This document shows positions 13,992-22,926 of a stretch of 33,409 nucleotides of DNA, in pieces. The stretch comes from Desulfovirgula sp. (lineage in GTDB: Bacteria; Bacillota; Desulfotomaculia; Desulfotomaculales; Desulfocucumaceae): assembly GCA_020725625.1 (NCBI GenBank), contig DYET01000028.1, positions 1-33,409 on the forward strand, in the 5' to 3' direction. Numbering within the stretch: the first letter of the stretch is position 1; each line of letters starts with the position of its first letter. The notes under the pieces were generated by a model. It saw only the letters and a list, made by a program, of their open reading frames with translations, made no database searches and had not been told where the DNA came from. Made by a program: the position numbers and the translations under genes.

Positions 13992-14098
13992 TGCGGCCCA
14001 TGAACAGTTCCCCGAAAATTTTTCCTTAAAAAAGGTTTTGCAGCAAAAAACATAGAAGAAAATATTTCAGAAGCTTTAAATCGGGGGTGAGATCAACG

Positions 14099-15712
14099 GT
14101 GAAAAAAGGAATTGCCTTGCTTATTGCCGCCGCGGCACTCTATTTCTGGGGCCTCTGTTTGCCGCAGATTGTGCCCTCTGCCCGGGCGGCCACGCTGTCG
14201 CAGGCCTACCAGAAGCTGAAGGACGATTTCCCGCAAACCGTCCAGCAGCTTAAGGATGCGGACCATACTGTCACCGACTCGCACATAGAGTCCTTCGTCA
14301 ACGATCTGAGCAGTGAACTGCAATCAAAAGGAACGCTTAACGAGGCAAACCTGGAAAGCAAATTCTATGAGGCAGCACTGGACGTCATGCTGAAACCGGA
14401 GCATGAGAAAGTGGTCAACGCCGCCCTTTCCGGCTTTTCCATCAGCTGGGGCGACATCCTGAACAAAAAAATTCCTCAGGGTTTTCAGTCAATTAAGGCC
14501 GCCTTAAAAACGGAGCTGTTGAGCGGTTCCGGGACTTCAGGCACCTCCCGCGCCGGTGGGGGCGTCCCGGCCGAACCCCTGGATCAGGTCCCGCCCGGTG
14601 TCGCGGCCACAGTGCCGCAGGAGGTCCTTGAGGATGCCCTGAAAAAGGCCGTAGAGACTGGGATAATAAGGATTGCCGCAGCTACCCCGGCCGGGGAGGT
14701 TGCCTTCAGCAAGGACCAGCTGGCCAGAATAGGAAATGCCGGCAGGCCGCTGGTGGTGGAAATCCAGGGCGTCCAGTTGAAGGTGCCGGCCGGTGCGCTG
14801 GAGGTGTCCGAGGTCCAAAATCCGGACACCATCCAGGTGGAGTTGAGGGTGCAAAAAGTAACCGACGGCCAGGGGCTGACCGCCGCCTCCGGGTACAGGG
14901 CGGTGGGGGATGTTTATGAGATAACCGCCGCAGCTGTTCAGCAGGATGGGAAAAAGACAGGGATCACAGCGTTCAGGGCGGGTGTGACGCTGTCCCTGCC
15001 CGTCCCGGCCGCTTACAGCGGATCACCGGCCGTTTTGAAAATATTCCGCTACCATGAAGAAGGCGGCCGGTGGGTCCTCCTGGGCGGGAGTTACGATGCC
15101 GCTGCCGGGAAAATAGACTATGTCGCCGGCCACTTCAGCAAGTACGTATTGATGGAGGCAAGGCAGGATCGGCCGGTTGTCCGGTCGTTCTCGGACATTC
15201 AGGGACACTGGGCGGAGAAGGACATCCTGGCCATGGCCGAAAGGGGAATCGTCAAAGGTTTCGACGGCAGGGCCATGCCCGAGGACAAGGTGACCCGGGC
15301 GCAGTTCGCCACCTTCCTGGTTCTTTTGCTGAACATTCCCGGAACAGGTGCGGAACTGCCTTTTGTGGACGCAGACAGGTCGGCCTGGTACTATGGCAGC
15401 CTGTCCAGGGCATACGGGGCGGGGCTGATCAGGGGTTACGGAAACGGGCTGGTCGGGCCGGACGATTTTATCACCAGGGAACAGATGGCGGTCATGGTGG
15501 TGGGAGCGGCCAGGTATGCCGGCAAGGCCCTGCCCGGGGCAGAGCGGCTGACGTTCAGCGATACGGGCGAGATCTCCCCCTGGTCTTCCGGGCCGGTTTC
15601 CGTGGCCAGATCGCTGGGGATAATCAGGGGTTTCCCGGACAATACGTTCCGGCCCCGGGAAAACGCCACCCGGGCCGAGGCCCTGGTCATGCTGAGCCGC
15701 CTCAAGTTATAA
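14099..15712 (+). CDS. SLH-domain surface protein
   Basis: This is a 537-residue exported protein. I prefer the GTG at 14099, since the alternative GTG at 14087 overlaps the GGGGGTGA ribosome binding site. The signal peptide spans about 1-31 (MKKGIALLI, ending SARA). Residues 32-140 are helical, followed by a Gly/Ser/Pro linker. A beta-sandwich-like region lies at about 195-355 (VEIQGVQLKVPAGAL; the KYVLME edge). Three S-layer homology domains occupy about 364-411, 422-471 and 486-534 (FSDIQGHWAEKDI; FVDADRSAWYYGSL; FSDTGEISPWSSGPV; TR motifs in each). SLH triplets bind pyruvylated secondary cell-wall polysaccharide. The protein should therefore be wall-anchored, and it stands at the head of the glycan locus that may supply such a polymer. 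Confidence 0.9.
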   Translation: MKKGIALLIAAAALYFWGLCLPQIVPSARAATLSQAYQKLKDDFPQTVQQLKDADHTVTDSHIESFVNDLSSELQSKGTLNEANLESKFYEAALDVMLKPEHEKVVNAALSGFSISWGDILNKKIPQGFQSIKAALKTELLSGSGTSGTSRAGGGVPAEPLDQVPPGVAATVPQEVLEDALKKAVETGIIRIAAATPAGEVAFSKDQLARIGNAGRPLVVEIQGVQLKVPAGALEVSEVQNPDTIQVELRVQKVTDGQGLTAASGYRAVGDVYEITAAAVQQDGKKTGITAFRAGVTLSLPVPAAYSGSPAVLKIFRYHEEGGRWVLLGGSYDAAAGKIDYVAGHFSKYVLMEARQDRPVVRSFSDIQGHWAEKDILAMAERGIVKGFDGRAMPEDKVTRAQFATFLVLLLNIPGTGAELPFVDADRSAWYYGSLSRAYGAGLIRGYGNGLVGPDDFITREQMAVMVVGAARYAGKALPGAERLTFSDTGEISPWSSGPVSVARSLGIIRGFPDNTFRPRENATRAEALVMLSRLKL

Positions 15713-15769
15713 CAGCTGTGACAGCGGGCCGATCTGGGTCCGGCAGCCGGATTGGGAAGGTATGACACA

Positions 15770-16447
15770 TTGGGAAGACACAGGAGCAGGTCGAAAATCA
15801 AGCTGTCATCGCCCGGGACCGTCCTGGCGGCATCCCTTTGCCTAGTTGTGGTCACCGTGGGGCTGGTGCTGTGGTTCTTGAACCTGGGCCCCCGGTTTCC
15901 GGAAATTTCCTACGTGCCGGACCGGGGGTGGGCCGACCCGGGCGGGGAAATCGCAAAGGGGCCGCCGGCGGTTGCCCGGCCCGGAGTTCAGGATGCCCCA
16001 ATGTCCGGGGCTCAGGACGGCCTCCGGACGGCGGGCCGGCCCGGATTGTCCGGGGAGGCCGGCGTTTCGACGGCCCAATTGAGCAAAGAGGAGAAACTGG
16101 CCGCCATAGGGCAAAAATACGAGTTCCTTTTAAAGAATCTCAAAAGCTGCTATGAAGCGGAGCTGAACCGCCTGATCCAGCATGCCAGGAACGACTACCA
16201 GGCTGCCGGCAGGGGTGAGAAAGACATTTCCCTGTCCAGGCTGGCCGTCGAGTACTACCGGGCCGGGCGGGCCCTGGAAAAGGAATGCGACCGGAGGTTC
16301 GACGGGCTCCTGGAGAATATGAAAAAGGAGCTGAAGATGCACGGCCTGCCCCTGGACCTGGCCCACCAGGCGGAAAAGGAGTACATCGATCAAAAAAACA
16401 GGGCCAGAAAGGAAATTTTGGTGAAGATAGCGAGGCACGGAGGATGA
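15770..16447 (+). CDS. Single-TM membrane protein with coiled-coil, unknown
   Basis: This is a 225-residue protein. I choose TTG 15770 because GGAAGG stands nine bases before it. The upstream TTG at 15752 would place that site inside the gene. A basic N-terminus (RHRSRSKIK) precedes one TM helix (about 17-38), giving an N-in, C-out topology. A Pro/Gly-rich linker (about 40-105) follows, then a highly charged helical region from about 105 to the end (EEKLAAIGQKYEFLL; KKELKMHGLPLDLAHQAEKEY). No known domain was recognised. It lies between the SLH gene (57 bp) and the CpsB-type gene (ATGA overlap), so it is probably translated with the phosphatase and acts at the envelope. Confidence 0.75.
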   Translation: MGRHRSRSKIKLSSPGTVLAASLCLVVVTVGLVLWFLNLGPRFPEISYVPDRGWADPGGEIAKGPPAVARPGVQDAPMSGAQDGLRTAGRPGLSGEAGVSTAQLSKEEKLAAIGQKYEFLLKNLKSCYEAELNRLIQHARNDYQAAGRGEKDISLSRLAVEYYRAGRALEKECDRRFDGLLENMKKELKMHGLPLDLAHQAEKEYIDQKNRARKEILVKIARHGG

Positions 16448-17244
16448 TCGACCTTCATGCGCACATCCTCCCGGCCCTGGACGACGGACCCCCGGACCTG
16501 GAGGAGGCCGTGGCCATGGCGCGGATCGCCGTGGCCGAAGGAACCGGATCGCTGGTGGCCTCCCCCCACGTCGTCAGGGGCGCCTACGAAAACGACAGGG
16601 CAGGGATTCTCCAGGCCGTGGAGGACTTAAACGGGGAACTGGGAAGGCGCGGCATAAAACTGAAGGTGCATCCCGGCGCGGAGTACATGCTGGACCCGGA
16701 TCTCCCCCGGTGGCTGGGGGAGGGCCGGGCCCTTACCATAAACGACAGCGGTAAATACCTGCTGGTCGAATTTCCCTCGGCCGGCATACCGCCCTATTCC
16801 GCTCAGACGCTCTATGAAATCGCCCTCCAGGGCGTTATCCCGGTTATTGCCCACCCCGAGCGCAACTTCGATTTAATCCGCGATCCGGATCTATTGGCCC
16901 GGTTTTTGGAAAGGGGAGCCGTCTGCCAGGTTACGGCGGGCAGCCTCACCGGCCTTTTCGGCCGGCGTATACAGCAGGTGGGCTGGTATTACCTGAACCG
17001 GGGAATGTGCCATCTTATCGGCAGCGACGCCCACTCCCCGGGATACAGGGCCCCGGTCCTGTCCGGGGCAGCAGGCGCCGTGTCAAAGGCCCTTGGCGGT
17101 GAACTGTCGGAACTCTTAACCAGCGGCAATCCCGGCCGGATCTTGAACGGAATGTCCGTCCTGCGGCCGGCGGGGGCAGAAACTTTGACGATGTATCCGG
17201 GAAAGGGATTCTTCTCCAGGATATTCAGAAGAAGGGAAAAGTAG
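16444..17244 (+). CDS. CpsB/YwqE-type PHP-fold tyrosine phosphatase
   Basis: This is a 266-residue metal-dependent protein-tyrosine phosphatase of the CpsB/CapC/YwqE family (PHP fold). Its ATG overlaps the stop of the previous gene. Metal ligands are visible: H5 and H7 in DLHAHILPALDDG, H42 in SPHV, E80 in HPGAEY, H137 in AHPERN, D195 and H197 in GSDAHS. It should remove phosphate from the Tyr cluster of the BY-kinase encoded at 18705-19436, resetting the Wzz/kinase cycle that sets polysaccharide length and export. The family is usually about 240-260 residues, so it is full length. Confidence 0.93.
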   Translation: MIDLHAHILPALDDGPPDLEEAVAMARIAVAEGTGSLVASPHVVRGAYENDRAGILQAVEDLNGELGRRGIKLKVHPGAEYMLDPDLPRWLGEGRALTINDSGKYLLVEFPSAGIPPYSAQTLYEIALQGVIPVIAHPERNFDLIRDPDLLARFLERGAVCQVTAGSLTGLFGRRIQQVGWYYLNRGMCHLIGSDAHSPGYRAPVLSGAAGAVSKALGGELSELLTSGNPGRILNGMSVLRPAGAETLTMYPGKGFFSRIFRRREK

Positions 17245-17368
17245 CTTGATGACTGATTTCAACAAATTTCTCGGCCGAGGAAGGAATTGCCGCCGATATG
17301 TTGAAGTAAATAAACTGGTTTCCTTAAATTGGACCTGCGTGTAATTTATGACTTTTGGGGGAATTGCA

Positions 17369-18679
17369 GTGGCGGACCAGGAACTGATGTCTTCGGACGA
17401 GATAGATTTAAGGCACATATTCAGGGTCCTCAGCAAGTGGAAGAAGGTCATCGCCCTTATTACCCTGGCTTCGGTCCTGACCAGCGTGGTGTTAAGCTTT
17501 TTTGTCCTGGAACCGGTTTACGAGTCCAAGGCGATGCTGCTGGTGACCAGGACCTCGGACAAGGAGCGCGTGGTGACCACCGGCGACAACCTGGAATCGC
17601 TGATCAGCACCATTTCCCGGATACCGCAGCTCACCATGAACACTTACGTCAACCAGCTCAAGAGCGAGATACTGCTGCAGAGGGTGGCGGACAGGCTTTC
17701 CCTTGACCCGAAGGCGTACAACCCGGCGGTCCTCTCCAGTATTACCACGGCCACGGCGCTGAAGGACAGCAACCTGATCGATCTGAAGGTCAGGCACAAC
17801 GACCCCGTAATGGCCGCCAGGATCGCCAACACCATTTCCGAGCAGTACCTGGAGCTGATCTCCGAGAAAAACCAGGCCCAGATGACCAAGTCGGTGGGCT
17901 TTTTGGAAACCCAGCGGGAAAAGGTCGAAAAGGAACTGGACGAGGTGTTGGAAAAACTTAAAGAGTTCGAGTCCAGGCCCGGCGGGGTGGCCTTCCTGGA
18001 GCAGCAGTTCAACACCAGGAACCAGGACCTTTCCAGGTACCAGTCCATGCTTAACGAGACGCTGGTGGATCTGAGGCAGGCCCAGGCCGGGGCGCGGCGA
18101 CTGGAGGAAGAGCTGAGCAAAACCCCGAAGACCATCCCGGTAAAAAAGGTCAGGGAAGGAAGCTCCCCGGAATACATTACCGAGGAGGCAAACCCGGTAT
18201 ACGCAAGCCTGTCCCAGGAGTACGCGGCCAAAACCACCAGGATATCCGAGGCCATGGCCAGGATAGAGGTCATGGAGTCGATTATAGGACAGGTCCGGCA
18301 GGAGGTGGACCAGATCCAGAAGGCCCTGGTGGAAAGAAAGGCCGAGCGGGAGAAGCTGGAGGCCCATAAGGCCCGCCTGGTGAACGCCCGCAACCTGCTG
18401 GCGGAAAAGGTCACCCAGACGCAGATCGCCAAGTCCATCGATCTGGGAGAAACGTCCATAGTGGTGGTGTCGCCCGCCATGATACCCTCTGGCCCCATAA
18501 AGCCCAACAAGCAGCTGAACATGGCCGTCGCCTTCGTGCTTGGCCTGATGATGGCGGTGTTTACGGCCTTTCTGATGGAGTACCTGGACAATACGGTAAA
18601 GAATCCCCGGGACGTAACCGACAAGCTGAAAGTTCCCTTCCTGGGTTCGATCCCGCAGGTTGCGGTAAAGCGGCAGTAA
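17369..18679 (+). CDS. Wzz/GumC-type chain-length determinant protein
   Basis: This is a 436-residue protein. I prefer GTG 17369, which has GGGGGA upstream. The ATG at 17348 has no ribosome binding site. TM1 spans about 27-47 and TM2 about 397-417, enclosing a large extracytoplasmic helical domain with long coiled coils (about 165-390). The Pro-rich segment before TM2 (SPAMIPSGPIKPNK) is the Wzz signature. The short cytoplasmic tail (DVTDKLKVPFLGSIPQV) resembles the part that contacts the BY-kinase. The role is a polysaccharide co-polymerase that fixes chain length in the Wzx/Wzy pathway. It pairs with the separately encoded kinase 25 bp downstream, as in Gram-positive CpsC/CpsD. Confidence 0.92.
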   Translation: MADQELMSSDEIDLRHIFRVLSKWKKVIALITLASVLTSVVLSFFVLEPVYESKAMLLVTRTSDKERVVTTGDNLESLISTISRIPQLTMNTYVNQLKSEILLQRVADRLSLDPKAYNPAVLSSITTATALKDSNLIDLKVRHNDPVMAARIANTISEQYLELISEKNQAQMTKSVGFLETQREKVEKELDEVLEKLKEFESRPGGVAFLEQQFNTRNQDLSRYQSMLNETLVDLRQAQAGARRLEEELSKTPKTIPVKKVREGSSPEYITEEANPVYASLSQEYAAKTTRISEAMARIEVMESIIGQVRQEVDQIQKALVERKAEREKLEAHKARLVNARNLLAEKVTQTQIAKSIDLGETSIVVVSPAMIPSGPIKPNKQLNMAVAFVLGLMMAVFTAFLMEYLDNTVKNPRDVTDKLKVPFLGSIPQVAVKRQ

Positions 18680-18704
18680 AGCAAGGTTGGCCAGAGGTGC
18701 GAGG

Positions 18705-19436
18705 ATGTTCAATTTTTTCAAGTCGCCGAAAATTAAAAAAATGGGCCGTATCGAGAATGGATCCGGCTACCTGTACGCCCTGAAAGACCCGAAATCGCCC
18801 GCGGTGGAAGCCTTCCGCACACTGAGGACCAATATAGGCTTTGCTTCGGTGGACAGGCCGGTGAAGCTGATCCTGGTCACCAGCCCCACCCCGGAGGACG
18901 GCAAGTCCACGGTGGTGGCCAACCTCGGCATGGTCATGGCCCAGGCGGGGAACAACGTGCTGATAGTGGACGCCGACCTGCGCAAGCCCACCCAGCACCA
19001 CATATTCGAGGTAATCAACAACAGGGGCCTGGTAAACATCATGGTCCAGGGAGAGGAGCTTTCGGGAGTGGTGCGCCCCGGGCCCGTAGAAGGTATAAGC
19101 CTGGTTACCAGCGGCCCCATTCCGCCGAATCCCTCGGAGCTGTTCGCATCCGGTAAAATGGCGGAGTTCCTGTCCGCACTGAGGGAAAAGTACGATGTTG
19201 TGCTGATTGACTCTCCGCCGGTGGTTGCGGTTACCGACCCGGTTCTCCTGGCGGCCCGGGTGGACGGGGTGATCCTGGTGGTCAAGGCCGGCGTCACCAG
19301 GATCGACATTATTAACAGCGCCCTGGAACAGCTTAAAAAGGCCAACGAGAGGTTCCTGGGGGTGGTTTTGAACCAGGTCAGGGCAACCGGCGGGGGGTAC
19401 AATTACTACTATTACTACGGAAAAACCGAAAAATAA
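18705..19436 (+). CDS. BY-kinase (CpsD/CapB-type tyrosine autokinase)
   Basis: This is a 243-residue protein starting with ATG after AGAGGTGCGAGG. The P-loop kinase motifs are: Walker A SPTPEDGKST (60-69), Walker A' VLIVDADLRKP (85-95), and Walker B VVLIDSPP (165-172). The N-terminal AFRTLRTNI is the oligomerisation helix that reaches the neighbouring subunit. The C-terminal tyrosine cluster is plain (YNYYYYY, 232-238) and is the autophosphorylation site. With the Wzz-like partner it forms the CpsCD-type complex, and the CpsB-type protein would dephosphorylate it. A 150-bp gap to the next gene may hold a second promoter or regulatory leader. Confidence 0.95.
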   Translation: MFNFFKSPKIKKMGRIENGSGYLYALKDPKSPAVEAFRTLRTNIGFASVDRPVKLILVTSPTPEDGKSTVVANLGMVMAQAGNNVLIVDADLRKPTQHHIFEVINNRGLVNIMVQGEELSGVVRPGPVEGISLVTSGPIPPNPSELFASGKMAEFLSALREKYDVVLIDSPPVVAVTDPVLLAARVDGVILVVKAGVTRIDIINSALEQLKKANERFLGVVLNQVRATGGGYNYYYYYGKTEK

Positions 19437-19542
19437 ATTACTGTTGTATTGTTGAAATTTATGTCATAATATTCATTTTAACCCTAAATATGTCAATATA
19501 TGTCCGAAATTAATTATGTTAAATTTTGGACACACCGGGAGG

Positions 19543-19575
19543 AATGCTTATTTTATTGTAGAAAATAATAGCATT
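19543..19575 (+). promoter_or_regulatory. Hairpin and five-codon open frame in the leader of the dehydratase gene
   Basis: AATGCT-TATTTT pairs with AAAATA-(AT)-AGCATT around a 7-nt loop. Directly upstream, GGGAGG (19537-19542) precedes ATG (19544) and a five-codon frame ending TAG (19559-19561) inside the hairpin. The structure ends 11 bp before the ATG at 19587. It may modulate translation. There is no T run, so it is not a clear terminator. Confidence 0.35.
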
Positions 19576-19586
19576 GGGAACTAAAG

Positions 19587-21530
19587 ATGTTAATTATTCA
19601 CACTGGTCTCAGATTTTACCTCAGGGGCCTTTTGTGTCAGAAGGTCGGGTGTGGTTCCGTGGGGTTCCGCTTAAGGGTGGTTTTGCTTGTACTGATTGAC
19701 GCCCTTCTTGTCAACGTCGCTTTTGCCGTGGCGTTTTCCCTGCGCTTTTTTGAAGCGGGCATACCGGTAAAGCATTACCTGTCCTCTGTCAGCCTGCTGT
19801 TGCTGGCCACCTTCATGCATTTGGCCGCTTTTTACATCTTGAAACTATATCACCGGGTGTGGTCCTATGCCAGCACCGGCGAACTGCTGGCGGTGATATA
19901 CGCGGTTTCCGCCGGTGCCCTGGGGACTGTCGGGGCATCGTTCTTTTTGCGGGTTCCCCTGCCCAGGAGCGTCATAATTATGGCCTGGGCCTTCACCATC
20001 ATGCTGGTGGGCGGGTCCCGCTTCGCCTGGCGCCTGTACGTCCAGGGAAAGAAGAATCACAGCAGCCGGAGGCCCGCCCGCAGGGCGCTGATAGTCGGGG
20101 CCGGGGATGCCGGCGCCATGGTGGCCAGGGAGCTGACGGGCAATGATAGGGTCAATTTAAAGCCGGTGGGCTTCGTGGACGACGATCCGGGAAAAAGAAA
20201 CATGACCCTCCTGGGCATACCCGTGCTGGGCAGGAGGGAGGACATCCCGGGGATCGTGAGGCGGCGTCGCGTGGACGAGATCATTATCGCCATGCCCTCG
20301 GTAAACGGCCGGGCCCTCAAGGACATAGTGGAAATATGCCGGAACACGGAGGCCGAACTGAAGATACTGCCGGGCATGTACGAAATAATCGGGGGCCGGG
20401 TGTCCATAAACAGGATCAGGCCGGTCCGGGTGGAGGACCTCCTGCGCCGGGAGCCGGTGAAGGTGGACCTGGCGGCCATCGCCTCCTACCTGGAAGGCAA
20501 AGTGGTCCTGGTGACCGGGGCCGGGGGGTCCATCGGGTCCGAGCTGTGCAGGCAGGCGGCCGCCTTCGGTCCAGGCCGCCTGGTTCTCCTGGGGCACGGC
20601 GAAAACAGCATCCACAAGGTGTGGCAGGAGCTGGAAGATTCCTTCCCGGCGCTGGATGTGGCGGTGGAAATAGCCGACGTCAGGGACTTCCCCCGGATGG
20701 AGTACATATTCAACCGGCACCGCCCGGCGGTGGTCTTCCACGCCGCCGCCCACAAGCACGTGCCGCTGATGGAGATGCACCCCGGCGAGGCAGTCAAAAC
20801 CAACGTCCTGGGCACCCGCAACGCGGCCGAGGCGGCGCACCGGGCCGGTGCCGGCGTGTTCATCCTGATTTCCACGGACAAGGCGGTCAACCCGTCCAGC
20901 GTCATGGGGGCCACCAAGCGGCTGGCCGAGCTGGTGGTCCGCCGGTACAGCAGCCGCAGCAACACCGTCTTCACCGCCGTCCGCTTCGGCAACGTGCTGG
21001 GCAGCAACGGCAGCGTGGTGCCCGTGTTCGAGCAGCAGATTCGCAGGGGCGGCCCGGTGAAGATCACCCACCCCGAGATGAAGCGCTACTTCATGACCAT
21101 ACCGGAGGCGGTGAGCCTGGTCATCCAGGCCGGGTCCATGGCCGGGGGCGGCGAGGTGTTCGTGCTGGACATGGGCGAGCCGGTGAGGATACTGGACCTG
21201 GCCCGGGACATGATCCGCCTCTCGGGCTACGAGCCGGGGAAGGACATAGAAATCGTCTTCACCGGCATCCGCCCGGGAGAAAAGCTGTTTGAAGAACTCC
21301 TCACGGCCGAGGAGGGGTCCACGGCCACCCGCCACAAGAAGATCTTCATCGCCCGCCCGGGCCTGGTGGACGCCACCGCCCTGGAGAAGGAGCTGGCCGC
21401 CCTGGAAAAACTGCCCCCGGAGGCGGACGGCGAGAGGATCATGCAGGCCCTGAGAAGGGTCATTCCGGGGTTCACCCCAGGCCAGCAGCAGGCGGGGATC
21501 CCCAGGCCCGGAACGGCCGCCGGGGCGTGA
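19587..21530 (+). CDS. Membrane sugar-nucleotide 4,6-dehydratase (WbpM/PglF/CapD type)
   Basis: This is a 647-residue protein. Four TM helices lie at about 30-150, followed by a first Rossmann-like domain (ALIVGAGDAGA, 167-177) and a catalytic SDR domain from about 305. That domain has TGAGGSIGSE (310-319) for NAD(P) and STDKAVNPSSVMGATKR (429-445), with the M440-xxx-K444 pair that replaces the usual YxxxK in UDP-GlcNAc 4,6-dehydratases of this group. It converts UDP-GlcNAc into a 4-keto-6-deoxy sugar, the first step to QuiNAc, FucNAc or bacillosamine-type residues. The ATG at 19587 has only GGGA nearby. A GTG at 19659 is an alternative start. No dedicated reductase or C4-aminotransferase for the 4-keto product is obvious here. 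Confidence 0.93.
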   Translation: MLIIHTGLRFYLRGLLCQKVGCGSVGFRLRVVLLVLIDALLVNVAFAVAFSLRFFEAGIPVKHYLSSVSLLLLATFMHLAAFYILKLYHRVWSYASTGELLAVIYAVSAGALGTVGASFFLRVPLPRSVIIMAWAFTIMLVGGSRFAWRLYVQGKKNHSSRRPARRALIVGAGDAGAMVARELTGNDRVNLKPVGFVDDDPGKRNMTLLGIPVLGRREDIPGIVRRRRVDEIIIAMPSVNGRALKDIVEICRNTEAELKILPGMYEIIGGRVSINRIRPVRVEDLLRREPVKVDLAAIASYLEGKVVLVTGAGGSIGSELCRQAAAFGPGRLVLLGHGENSIHKVWQELEDSFPALDVAVEIADVRDFPRMEYIFNRHRPAVVFHAAAHKHVPLMEMHPGEAVKTNVLGTRNAAEAAHRAGAGVFILISTDKAVNPSSVMGATKRLAELVVRRYSSRSNTVFTAVRFGNVLGSNGSVVPVFEQQIRRGGPVKITHPEMKRYFMTIPEAVSLVIQAGSMAGGGEVFVLDMGEPVRILDLARDMIRLSGYEPGKDIEIVFTGIRPGEKLFEELLTAEEGSTATRHKKIFIARPGLVDATALEKELAALEKLPPEADGERIMQALRRVIPGFTPGQQQAGIPRPGTAAGA

Positions 21531-21539
21531 GGAGGAGAT

Positions 21540-22895
21540 ATGATGCCGGTTGCCCATGTAATAAACGGGAATAATGCCCACGCCTGCCAGTTAATGCATA
21601 AGATTAAGACCCGCCAGGCTGCAGTTGCGGTTGTCGGGCTCGGTTATGTCGGCCTTCCTCTGGCGGTGGAAAAAGCAAAAATCGGATTCCAAGTGCTTGG
21701 CATAGATCAGAACCCGAGGCGGGCCTATAAGGTTAACGCCGGCCGGAATTACATCCTGGATGTCAAAGAGGAAGAACTCCGTGAACTGGTCCGGGCGGGC
21801 AAAATACGCGCCTATACCGGATTTGAACGCCTGCCGGAGGCGGATGTAATCGTCATCTGCGTTCCTACTCCGCTGGATAAGAACCGGGACCCCGACATAT
21901 CGTACATAAAAAATGTGACCAACGAGATAGCAATCCGCCTGCGCCCGGGCCAGCTGGTGACCCTGGAAAGCACTACCTACCCCGGCACGACCCAGGAAGT
22001 GATCCTGCCCAGGCTTGAAGAAACCGGGCTCAGGGCAGGCAGGGATTTTTTCCTGGCGTATTCCCCAGAGAGGGTGGACCCCGGCAACAAGCGGTTTACC
22101 ACCCAGAACACCTCCAGGGTCGTGGGAGGGATTACTCCGGAATGCCTGGAGGTGGCGTATACCTTTTATGCCCAAACGATAAAGCAGGTCGTGCCCGTTT
22201 CTTCGCCGGCGGTGGCCGAGCTGACGAAGGTGTTTGAAAATACGTACCGCGCCGTAAATATCGCCCTGGTCAATGAGCTCATGCTCCTTTGCGACAAAAT
22301 GGGCCTGGACGTTTGGGAAGTGGTGGAGGCGGCCGGAACCAAGCCCTTCGGCATCCAGACCTTCTACCCCGGGCCCGGCGTGGGCGGGCACTGCATTCCC
22401 ATCGACCCCTTCTACCTCACCTGGAAGGCGCGGGAGTACGATTTCCACACCCGCTTCATCGAGCTGGCCGGAGAAATCAACATCCAGGTTTCCTATTACG
22501 TGGTGGACAAGGTTATCCAGGCTTTAAACAGGCAGAAAAAGGCCCTCAACGGGTCCCTCATCCTGGTGCTGGGCGTGGCTTATAAAAAAGATGTCGCCGA
22601 CGTCCGGGAGTCGCCGGCGGTGCGGATTATTCCCCAACTGGTGGCCAGGGGCGCGGTGGTGGTCTACCATGACCCGTATATTGCCGAAATAGAGCCGAAG
22701 GAATGCCGGGATTTCTCAGCGGGAAGCGTAAGCCTTACCGAAGAGGTTGTCAGGCAGGCAGACTGCGTATTGATCCTGACCGACCATTCCTGCATTGACT
22801 ATGAATGGGTGGTTCACAACGCAAAACTGGTGGTCGACACCAGGAATGCCACCAAGTCCGTCAAAATATTCAGGGATAAGATAGTAAAAATATAA
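21540..22895 (+). CDS. wbpA: UDP-N-acetylglucosamine 6-dehydrogenase (WbpA)
   Basis: This is a 451-residue NAD-dependent UDP-sugar 6-dehydrogenase. It starts at ATG 21540 or the adjoining ATG 21543, after GAGGAGGAG. Features: VVGLGYVGLPLA (31-42) for NAD, CVPTPLDKNRDPD, ESTTYPGTT, YSPERVDPGN, and the catalytic Cys C285 in GPGVGGHCIPIDP. The C-terminal UDP-binding domain has VLGVAYKKDVADVRESP. The motifs fit the WbpA/TviB/WbpO branch acting on UDP-HexNAc rather than plain UDP-glucose dehydrogenase. It makes UDP-GlcNAcA, the first intermediate of UDP-ManNAc3NAcA. It is followed by wbpB, wbpD and wbpE in the order known from Pseudomonas. Confidence 0.93.
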   Translation: MMPVAHVINGNNAHACQLMHKIKTRQAAVAVVGLGYVGLPLAVEKAKIGFQVLGIDQNPRRAYKVNAGRNYILDVKEEELRELVRAGKIRAYTGFERLPEADVIVICVPTPLDKNRDPDISYIKNVTNEIAIRLRPGQLVTLESTTYPGTTQEVILPRLEETGLRAGRDFFLAYSPERVDPGNKRFTTQNTSRVVGGITPECLEVAYTFYAQTIKQVVPVSSPAVAELTKVFENTYRAVNIALVNELMLLCDKMGLDVWEVVEAAGTKPFGIQTFYPGPGVGGHCIPIDPFYLTWKAREYDFHTRFIELAGEINIQVSYYVVDKVIQALNRQKKALNGSLILVLGVAYKKDVADVRESPAVRIIPQLVARGAVVVYHDPYIAEIEPKECRDFSAGSVSLTEEVVRQADCVLILTDHSCIDYEWVVHNAKLVVDTRNATKSVKIFRDKIVKI

Positions 22896-22926
22896 TCTTT
22901 GCAGGCATGGAAAGGGTTTAATCAGC

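Noticed and set aside
17249-17344. 31-codon frame (starting MTDFNKFLGRG) between the CpsB-type and Wzz-like genes
   Set aside because: It has no proper Shine-Dalgarno site, and the 3' part runs into the leader of the next gene. The perfect palindrome CTCGGCCGAG inside it lacks a T tract and is short enough to be chance.
20157-21581. Long minus-strand open frame opposite the dehydratase gene (474 codons)
   Set aside because: It is the mirror of a very GC-rich gene, rich in His, Arg, Gly and Pro, without motifs. The plus-strand gene is certain.
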